13,952 nt of DNA, taken from positions 230,703 through 244,654 of the forward strand of contig PJRA01000519.1 in NCBI GenBank assembly GCA_016987375.1, given 5' to 3'. A program made the translations under genes and the position numbers. Every line of letters starts with the position of its first letter. The stretch's first letter is position 1. Positions 7,893-13,952 of this stretch are shown piece after piece. The stretch is from Brachionus koreanus (lineage: Eukaryota > Rotifera > Eurotatoria > Ploima > Brachionidae). Below the pieces are notes generated by a model, which worked only from the letters and a program-made list of their open reading frames with translations, did not search any database and was not told the origin of the DNA.

Positions 7893-9953
7893 TTAGTTAA
7901 CTGCTAGTTGATTCATTATTAAGCTTTCACTTTGACAGAATTGTCCATAAACAAATGAACTGTCACAGTATTGTAATTTTTTCAGTATATCATCAAGAAT
8001 TTTATTTAAAAGATTGATCGTCTCAGTCTCAACTTTAATGGGACTCATTTTGTTTCTAAAAACATTTAATTTTTTGAAATAATCCTCTAAAAACACCATT
8101 TGTTCATTTTCTGTTTTAAATTTGTCATAAGTTTGAGATAAAGATTTATCCTTTCCATTTTTGATAAAACGTTTGATCAAATCATAGTTTTGTTTGAAAA
8201 TTGAAATTTTTCTATTTAAATTTTCGTATTGTTTTGGCAGTGTAAAATAACTAAATGTAAAAGCTCTTGTAATATTCAAATCAAAGTCCAGTGAAAAATT
8301 TTTGGGAATGAATTTAGTAGGCTTTTTTGGCTCATCTTCTATTTTAACTTTATCATCTTCATTGTAAGTTTTATTTGAATCATTATTTTTTTCATTCTCA
8401 TTAATCGCTCCAAAAGACTCAAAATTTTTAACAACTCTTTCTTGATTTAAGTTTTTTTCCATTTTTTCAAATTTAAATTCAGTAGAGTTTTTTGAATTTT
8501 TTTTACTATAATCATTAGTCTCACATAGCTCTGCTTTATCATTTATTTTCGATATATCATTCATTTTAATATTTTTTTCTGTATCATTTTCGCTTGCTTT
8601 AGTTAAAATATTATTTTCACTATTTGTAGTAAGCTGATTTGTATTTATTTCATTCTCTGTTTGTTCATTACTTAGAGTTTTAATAAGCTTAGCAAGACTC
8701 TTTTTCTTTTTATGAGAATATTGGACTTGATCTTTGAAAATTGCTTCGGGCAAGCGTGGTTTAATAATGCAAATTTTCGACTCTCTCATCTCAGATTTTG
8801 ATGGCAAATTTTTTGCATCTGCCTCCTCTTTAAAATTTTCAATTTTTTCTTCGATAATCTTATTTTCATTTTTTTCTTTCAAATTTGTTACCAATTCTGA
8901 TTTTTTATCAAAGTCAGGATTGCTTTTTTTCACTAGGATTTTGCTCTTTGAATCGACTTTAATTAATTCAGCAATTTCAATTATATCAGAAGACATCTTC
9001 TTAGTCTCATTTTTGAATTGATCGGTAGAATTTGTAGACAAAATTGTTTTTTTTTTAAAATTTTTTTCTAATTTACTATCACTTTTCAAATCTTCTTTGT
9101 TTATAAAGTTAAAATTGTCGGAATTACTTGTTTGTATAGAAAAATTTTTTGGAAAATTTTCATTACTTTCCTCTGAACTCAATTTTTCAAAAAAAGAAAG
9201 TTTTTTTTCTTGAAAAAAATCTTTATTTGATGTTGTCGAAAGAAAGGATGATTTTCTTATAGATTTTAAAGATTTTGAACTTAAAATTGAATTCGGATCA
9301 GAAACACGCGACTCAAAAAAATTTATTTTTGACTCATCAAACTCTTCCAAAAATTGATCTGTCTCACTATTATCACGATCAAAAGCAAGAGAACTTTTTT
9401 TTAACTGATTATTTATTGACTCAGCTGAAATTTTGAAATTTAAACTGTGTCTAGGACTAATTTTTCGTAGCTTTTCAGCAGGTTCAGGCCAAACTGAATC
9501 AAAATTTTCTAATTTTTCTTCTAAAATTGGATTTTTTCTTCTCTTTTCTGATGCATCAGCATTCCATAATTTGTTCATTGTGTATTCATTTTTTTGGGCA
9601 TAAAATTGTATTTTTTTCTCTTTTAAATCTTTGTTTACTGTTGAACCAGTTTTTTTTAGCTTTATTCTAATTTTTTTTTCAAAGACAAATTTTTTATTTT
9701 TGTAAATTTTCACTTTTTCAAATCGATCAAAACGATTTGACTTCAAGCGAACAAATTTTGTAGCAAATATAACTTTTTTTATATTCAAAATTGAATCGAC
9801 ATTAAATTTTGGCAAAAATTTTTGACATCGGTTAGCTGAATGCTCGTCAAAGCAGAAAAAATGGCGATCACGATTATGCTCAAACAGCCTTGCTCTGATC
9901 AAATATTCCCCATAGAACAAATATGGCTTGTTTACTAAATTATGCAAAAACAT
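7893..9953 (-). CDS. Unrecognised 686-residue lysine/serine/asparagine-rich protein
   Basis: I do not recognise this protein. The frame is uninterrupted from ATG 9953 to TAA 7893, far longer than chance allows. Three parts can be seen. Residues 1-125 are basic and aromatic (MFLHNLVNKPYLFYGEYLIR, a His/Cys-containing patch HFFCFDEHSANRCQ near 31-44, then KFVRLKSNRFDRFEKVKIYK). Residues about 126-560 are low-complexity, rich in Lys, Glu, Ser, Asn, probably disordered, with SP/TP-like sites such as SPRHSLNF near 165. Residues about 565-686 look folded and helical, with FTFSYFTLPKQYENL near 565 and SSFVYGQFCQ near 661-670. There is no signal peptide or clear membrane segment. A later start at Met126 is possible. 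The gene lies 193 bp downstream of uS14m on the same strand. A TTTAG eight bases before the ATG (9962-9966) could be a splice acceptor. A disordered regulatory or chromatin-associated factor is a guess from composition only. Confidence 0.8.
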   Translation of the reverse strand: MFLHNLVNKPYLFYGEYLIRARLFEHNRDRHFFCFDEHSANRCQKFLPKFNVDSILNIKKVIFATKFVRLKSNRFDRFEKVKIYKNKKFVFEKKIRIKLKKTGSTVNKDLKEKKIQFYAQKNEYTMNKLWNADASEKRRKNPILEEKLENFDSVWPEPAEKLRKISPRHSLNFKISAESINNQLKKSSLAFDRDNSETDQFLEEFDESKINFFESRVSDPNSILSSKSLKSIRKSSFLSTTSNKDFFQEKKLSFFEKLSSEESNENFPKNFSIQTSNSDNFNFINKEDLKSDSKLEKNFKKKTILSTNSTDQFKNETKKMSSDIIEIAELIKVDSKSKILVKKSNPDFDKKSELVTNLKEKNENKIIEEKIENFKEEADAKNLPSKSEMRESKICIIKPRLPEAIFKDQVQYSHKKKKSLAKLIKTLSNEQTENEINTNQLTTNSENNILTKASENDTEKNIKMNDISKINDKAELCETNDYSKKNSKNSTEFKFEKMEKNLNQERVVKNFESFGAINENEKNNDSNKTYNEDDKVKIEDEPKKPTKFIPKNFSLDFDLNITRAFTFSYFTLPKQYENLNRKISIFKQNYDLIKRFIKNGKDKSLSQTYDKFKTENEQMVFLEDYFKKLNVFRNKMSPIKVETETINLLNKILDDILKKLQYCDSSFVYGQFCQSESLIMNQLAVN

Positions 9954-10146
9954 TTGTTTTTCTAAATTTTTGTAACAAAAAATATAAGCAAAATTAATAA
10001 TTTTTATTATTAGGATTTTATATGGTTTCTATGGTATGTTAAAGTTTTAAAGTTGACAATTTATTTCTTTAAATTGATAGATAGAGCTGATATAATGAAA
10101 TTTATTTATATTTTTTACATTCAATTAAATATTTATTCAAAAAAGT
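9954..10146 (-). other. Spacer between uS14m and the downstream gene
   Basis: 193 bp between the stop of uS14m and the ATG of the 686-residue protein, both on the minus strand. It contains two AATAAA words on that strand (10132-10137 and 10101-10106), which probably end the uS14m transcript, and TTTAG immediately before the downstream ATG. The room left for a separate promoter is small, so linked transcription is conceivable. Confidence 0.45.
10132..10137 (-). promoter_or_regulatory. Poly(A) signal for uS14m
   Basis: AATAAA on the minus strand, 9 bases after the uS14m stop codon; a second copy lies at 10101-10106. Either could direct cleavage. The very short 3' untranslated region is typical of compact nuclear genes. 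Confidence 0.5.
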
Positions 10147-10803
10147 TTAGTTCAATTTAAATCTGTGTTTATGTGTTTGTCCATTTCGGTCGATGAATGA
10201 AATGTCTCTATAGCCATCGTAATTGAACCAACTTTTTCTCGCTTTTTTGAATGTAAAATGAACTGCATTTCTTGTTGGTGTTCCCCAAGTAGCTCTTGTT
10301 ACTCCAGACATTTGGTTGTAATCGACCAAATCTCTCCAAATATGTCGTGATAGTCTCCATCTATTCAAACAACTGGCTGCTTTGGAAGTAAATTGACATC
10401 GGTTGTTTATGAACGAAATTGTTGAATGTTTGGTCAACTTTTGAAGTTGTTCTTCGGCAGCTTTTCTGAAAGCTTTAGGAAGGATTGTGTTGGCACGCAG
10501 TGTTTGTAAGCGAATTCGAACAGGTGCATATTTTTTCAATAATTCTCTTCTTTTAATATCTTTAAGCATCATGCGTCCTTTGTAGCCCCAGTTGTGTCTC
10601 ACTTGGATTGATAGATTCAAATCATTTTGCTTTAGCAAATTTGAGTTGTTTATTAATGAGTTTCTGGGAAGCGATGATAATTTTAAACCTGGGTTTAAAG
10701 TAAAAGTACTTAGAGCTGGTTTGTTTACTTGACAATTTGTGATGCTAGAGCATGTTCTCATAAATGCGGAACGCAGATAACCACTTAGAGTACTTTGAAA
10801 CAT
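10147..10803 (-). CDS. MRPS14: Mitochondrial small-subunit ribosomal protein uS14m
   Basis: Structural protein of the mitochondrial small ribosomal subunit, bound to 3'-domain rRNA in the head (family knowledge). Residues 1-68 are rich in Ser, Arg, Leu and Asn with almost no acidic residues, as expected for a mitochondrial targeting sequence. The homologous core spans about 69-173: RHNWGYKGRMMLKDIKRR matches the animal uS14m start, TLRANTILPK near 101-110 matches LRKNTILPK of mammals, and NRCQFTSKAASCLNRWRLSR near 134-153 followed by MSGVTRATW near 165-173 is the S14 signature. Like other mitochondrial forms it lacks a zinc-ribbon CxxC pair. Vertebrate uS14m stops at the ATW motif; here 45 more residues follow (GTPTRNAVHF onward, basic and aromatic). 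At 218 residues it is much longer than the mammalian 128. It is encoded without introns, and the start is the first ATG of the frame. Confidence 0.93.
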   Translation of the reverse strand: MFQSTLSGYLRSAFMRTCSSITNCQVNKPALSTFTLNPGLKLSSLPRNSLINNSNLLKQNDLNLSIQVRHNWGYKGRMMLKDIKRRELLKKYAPVRIRLQTLRANTILPKAFRKAAEEQLQKLTKHSTISFINNRCQFTSKAASCLNRWRLSRHIWRDLVDYNQMSGVTRATWGTPTRNAVHFTFKKARKSWFNYDGYRDISFIDRNGQTHKHRFKLN

Positions 10804-11127
10804 TTCAGAATTTTTTAATATTAGAAAAAAAGCTAGTTTTATTCATATGTATTTATAATTTTTCTAACAAATTAAAATTAAATAATAAACATAACATTTT
10901 ATTAATATGCTATTTTAAGCAAATAAAATATAAAACATTATCTAGTTTAGCTCTTTACAAATTTTTAATGATTTAAATTTTAATTATTTTGATTTCAGCT
11001 TATGACCTAAATTTTGGGACTATAATGTCATTATTGAAAAAATGTCTAACAAAATTAGTAGCTTAATTAGAAAAGTAGATAATTGTTCAAGGATTAGAAT
11101 ATTTTTAGCTCACTAAAAAGATTTTAG
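10804..11127. other. AT-rich 5' flank of uS14m
   Basis: Must hold the uS14m promoter and leader, but no defined element stands out from the A/T background. On the other side it borders the 3' end of the reverse-transcriptase element. A plus-strand frame overlapping the uS14m start (10764-10976) is composition-driven and not called. Confidence 0.4.
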
Positions 11128-11911
11128 TTAAAATAAAATTAAAATAAAATTGAAAAAAAATTTTATAAATTTTAAAAAAAATGGAAAGAGCTCGTAATGG
11201 ATGCGGAGCTTGAAAGTTGTACGGATATAATTGATTAAGATGATTGGGGACATAAATCTGTGCATACTGTCCCTGTCGCTGCTGAAGAAGCCAACCCATT
11301 TAGCTCTAAGCGTTTCGAGGTAACGCTTATCGGTGATCAGGTCGTCCAGATGCCCGTATGTGATCTTGGTATGCTTGCGTATAAAGCTAAGCATACAGTT
11401 CAGCAGCATCTGGTGGATGTAGGGTGCGATAGATAACCCGAAGGGCATTCTATTAAACTGAAAGAACTTCCCCCCATAAGCAAAAGTTGTTATAAATTTT
11501 GATTTGGGGTGAAGTTCTATGCTGAAAAAGGCCTGTTTAATGTCCAGTTTAGTACCATAAGTGGTTCGGCCAGACTTTGTCCTGAACCACCTGGTATAAG
11601 GACTTGGGTGAAAATTTTGGCGCTTCAATAATTTTGGTGAGTGCTGAGAAATCAGCAGTTAGGCCCTTACTTTTGAGCCGATTCTGATAACGAGAAAGAA
11701 GGTTCCGCTCCTTAAGTAGGTTGCCCATGACGAGATCCCTTTGCGGGTCTGATTCTTTAATTTACCTAAAGCAAGAATTAGTGCGGGGCGACCCCTTAGT
11801 TGTCCAAATTCTGAGCCCGTCTTTGATTTTGTTGAACAGTCCCTTAGGGATGAGGAACTGTTCATTAAATTTCCTAACTGAAGGAGGGTTGAAATAGGCA
11901 TCCGCTTCTAT
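11128..11911 (-). mobile_element. Decayed reverse-transcriptase element, class uncertain
   Basis: A minus-strand reverse-transcriptase palm is legible in the frame 11128-11550: motif A KLDIKQAFFSIELHP (about 11506-11550) with its catalytic Asp, the block FNRMPFGLSIAPYIHQ (about 11416-11463), and motif C GHLDDLI (about 11335-11355) with both Asp residues. The MPFGL..AP block places it nearer LTR, DIRS and retrovirus-like polymerases than LINEs; Tyr or Phe usually precedes the LDD, whereas here it is Gly-His. Upstream (11552-11911) the element continues in another frame, carrying one TAA (11762-11764), and the two frames meet at a frameshift near 11550. No thumb, RNase H, integrase or LTR can be seen, and the 3' end dissolves into A/T runs near 11190. 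The segment is clearly GC-richer than its surroundings. It is a dead fragment, possibly of an unclassified family. Confidence 0.8.
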
Positions 11912-12779
11912 TTACTACTATATGCTGGCCTGATGCTGCAAGTTAGCCACTAACTGGTACTCAAAATTAAATTTAACATCAGGAAGAAAATATGAGAAAA
12001 AGAAAAGAGAAGTGGAAAAAATAAAAAAATAAAAAATTTTTTACTTGAAATAAATTAAATTCTAATATGTATATGTATAGACCTAGATAACTAAATTCAA
12101 CACGCACTAATATTAACTCTTTTTTTTATAGCTACCATAGCCAGACTAAAGCTAGTCTCGCTTCGCAGGTATCCTGCTGTGGCTTATCATTTTTATCATT
12201 ATTATTACTTCCTTATCAAAGGCAGTGACAAGATCGAAATTGTTCTTAAAGCTTATTATTGCAATTTTAAATACTTTTTTAAATTTATGTGGCCATCTGT
12301 TGGCTATAAGATATGTAAGAGTCTAATAAGTTTTTGAAAAACCAAAACGTGGTGGTCAAATAAAAGCAGCATCTGCATTGGTAAAAAATTGAAACTAAAT
12401 TATTTATAATTTTTAAAAAAATTTCTTAAATTGACAAAAATTTAATTAATTTTTAAGCAAAAAAAATTTTTAATTTTTATCAAATGCATTTTTAACAGTT
12501 CTTTGGTTTTTAAAAAGGGAGGTATGCTTTTCAGAAGAAAATATGCTAGTTATTAAACGTTTTATTGAGAAGAATAATTATTGATTTGAGAAATAAATCT
12601 AATTGTACAATAATCATTATAAAAGAAAAGAGAAATGGTTTTAAAGGCTAGTTAATATAGATGCTGGCTCGCGAGGACAAATTTTAGGCACTATTGTGAA
12701 GTTTTCTGAGATTCTTCTGTAGAAAACTTATGGTATGCAGCCTTGTTTGTTTTTCTCATTTGGAAGGAAAAAAGAGCAT
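11912..12779. other. Non-genic region upstream of the reverse-transcriptase element
   Basis: No gene seen. On the minus strand this is the 5' side of the reverse-transcriptase element and may include its leader, since GC-richer patches persist at 11921-11960 and 12130-12190. A self-complementary segment lies at 12139-12184. A further patch at about 12288-12370 contains GGCCATCTGTTGGC, itself partly palindromic. The remainder is A/T runs. Confidence 0.4.
12139..12184. repeat. Compact three-stem inverted-repeat segment
   Basis: Three nested or adjacent stems fit into 46 bases: an outer AGCCA/TGGCT (12139-12143 with 12180-12184), an inner GACTA-AAGC-TAGTC, which reaches AGACTA/TAGTCT if the outer stem shortens, and GCAGG-TAT-CCTGC. 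Together they would form a three-way junction in RNA or a cruciform in DNA. It lies about 230 bp upstream of the reverse-transcriptase element in that element's orientation. It could be a structured leader, a transposon end or an unrelated small element; it lacks tRNA boxes. Confidence 0.5.
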
Positions 12780-12952
12780 CTAGACGGAGTTTGCTTGGTA
12801 TAAAAACCAAGTTTTACCTTTAAAAACTTTTGAAAATTTTTTTTGAACACCCGTTATAATTTTGGCACCATATTCACTAGCTAAATTTTCAAACTTAGTA
12901 TTTTTTTCAGTCCTTCTTCTTTTAATTTGGAATACTTTTTGTTTTACAGGAG
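12780..12952 (-). CDS. Candidate exon of an unrecognised basic protein
   Basis: On the minus strand a strong acceptor-like sequence (CCTTTAAACTTTTCAG, AG at 12954-12953) is followed by an open frame of about 57 codons ending in TAG at 12780-12782. It reads APVKQKVFQIKRRRTEKNTK, then FENLASEYGAKIITGVQ and KKFSKVFKGKTWFL. The residue use is protein-like and strongly basic, unlike the Phe/Asn/Ile strings that random A/T DNA gives here. An internal GGTAAAAC at about 12813-12820 could be a donor, making it an internal exon ending near KVFK. I cannot name a family; a nucleic-acid or ribosome-biogenesis protein would fit the basic composition, but that is speculation. No partner exon is identified to the right. 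Confidence 0.33.
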
Positions 12953-13952
12953 CTGAAAAGTTTAAAGGAATTTAATGATAGAATTTTTTTTAAATTTTAT
13001 AGTCTAAACTTCAAATTAGCAAAATTTAAAAAAAAACTTTAAAAAAATTGTCTTTAAAATAAAACCGACTAAGCTTACTTAAAAATAAAAAAAATTTATT
13101 TGAATAAGTTATCAGATCTTATATTTTTTTCATTTTTCAAATTGAAATTTTGTCAATTTTAAGGAAAAAAACAAAAAAAATGGCAAAACTGCAAATTTGA
13201 AAAACTAGGATTTATTGCTTGGGCACCTTAGTCTGAAATTGTTTTAAATTAGATAAGTTAAGGAATCTAAAGGGAACTCAATTTCATACATTTCTGCATT
13301 AATTTTTGATGAAGAAATATCCCAATTAGCTCTAAAAATTACTGCAGAGCGTGAACACAAAGTTGTCCGAAACTAGTGAAGTACTTGACAACTTGCTTAT
13401 ATTATTTATTATTTCATTATTAAAAATATAATTTAGGGCGGGCCCCTAGGTTTGTCCGAATGGCTTACGCCTTCGTTTAAACCCAATTGTTATGTAAAGA
13501 TTGAGTACAAAATTATAAATATGTAGAAGAAGGAAAAAAGTTAAAAATTTAATTTATTTATAATAAACTTGTTTATATAATCTCATACAAAATACAAAAT
13601 CTAGTCAAGTCTTTATTTTTAAAAAACCCTTTCTTTTATTTTGTTTTTGAACACAAATAAATTAATATTGTTACAAAAAATCTCGATATTTTCTTTAGAA
13701 ATAAAAAAATTACAAAAAATTTTTAACATCACTAGACAGAGTTTAATTTATTTGATTAATTATCTAATTTAGCTCCTAATTTTGTTTGACATTTTTTCAA
13801 TAATGGAAATATAGCCCAAAATATAGTTTGGGTTTAGACCCGGGCAGTTTGGAATGGATCTTAGTCCTTCCTTTCAGCCGCCTGAAAAAAAAGAAATTGC
13901 TTTTAGTAAATTCTGAAATAATAGTAAATTCGGTAAATAATAATTAAAGTAA
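12953..13952. other. AT-rich region with two GC-rich repeat copies
   Basis: No gene is supported. A GC-richer island at about 13255-13395 is open for roughly 40 codons on both strands and carries an 8-bp inverted repeat (AAGTTGTC, 13360-13367, with GACAACTT, 13387-13394). Short GC-rich motifs at about 13434-13475 and 13826-13866 resemble each other. At 13881-13884 on the minus strand a good acceptor (TTTCTTTTTTTTCAG) precedes a 27-codon frame RLKGRTKIHSKLPGSKPK to TGA at 13797, which may be a terminal exon or just part of the repeat. Confidence 0.4.

Noticed and set aside
8734..9021. Plus-strand frame opposite the 686-residue protein
   Set aside because: Antisense shadow; Phe/Ser/Ile-rich as expected from Lys/Asn/Glu codons on the other strand.
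11105..11299. Alternative minus-strand frame overlapping the 3' end of the reverse-transcriptase frame
   Set aside because: No polymerase or other motif; its second half is translated A/T runs. It might be a frameshifted continuation, but that cannot be shown.
13434..13490. Possible tRNA gene in the GC-rich patch (GAATGGCTTACGCC resembles an A box)
   Set aside because: No GGTTCGA-type B box at the right distance and no acceptor-stem pairing.

Overview
The window looks like nuclear DNA from an animal with a very AT-rich genome. Two genes support this. One is the amino-terminal exon of a TDRD9/Spindle-E type DEVH helicase, a piRNA-pathway family known from animals. The other is a complete gene for the mitochondrial ribosomal protein uS14m. 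A consensus intron donor, AATAAA poly(A) signals on the coding strand, decayed LINE fragments and the lack of bacterial ribosome binding sites agree with a eukaryote. The phylum cannot be fixed from this window; rotifer, flatworm and cnidarian are guesses of equal standing.

Layout. 1-1281 is probably intron of the helicase gene, which is transcribed leftwards (minus strand). 1282-2748 is its first coding exon, ending at an exact GTAAGA donor. 2749-5849 has no intact gene: it is a graveyard with a LINE reverse-transcriptase scrap (3024-3110, +), a LINE endonuclease scrap (4647-4970, +) and a fold-back/direct-repeat structure around the latter (4462-5002). 5850-6365 (-) is a coiled-coil gene built on a 42-bp tandem repeat and interrupted by one nonsense codon. 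6366-7892 is AT-rich DNA with no gene I can support. 7893-9953 (-) is an unrecognised 686-residue, Lys/Ser/Asn/Glu-rich protein. 10147-10803 (-) is uS14m, 193 bp upstream of that gene in the same direction. 11128-11911 (-) is a GC-richer, frameshifted reverse-transcriptase element. 11912-13952 is mostly AT-rich, with a structured palindromic segment (12139-12184), a candidate exon of an unknown basic protein (12780-12952, -) and two divergent copies of a short GC-rich repeat.

All genes that can be called run on the minus strand and the recognisable LINE scraps run on the plus strand. I see no pathway shared between the genes: the helicase belongs to germline transposon silencing, uS14m to mitochondrial translation, and the other two proteins are unassigned. 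The best leads for something undescribed are the 686-residue protein, the repeat coiled-coil gene, the carboxy-terminal extension on uS14m and the unclassified reverse-transcriptase element.
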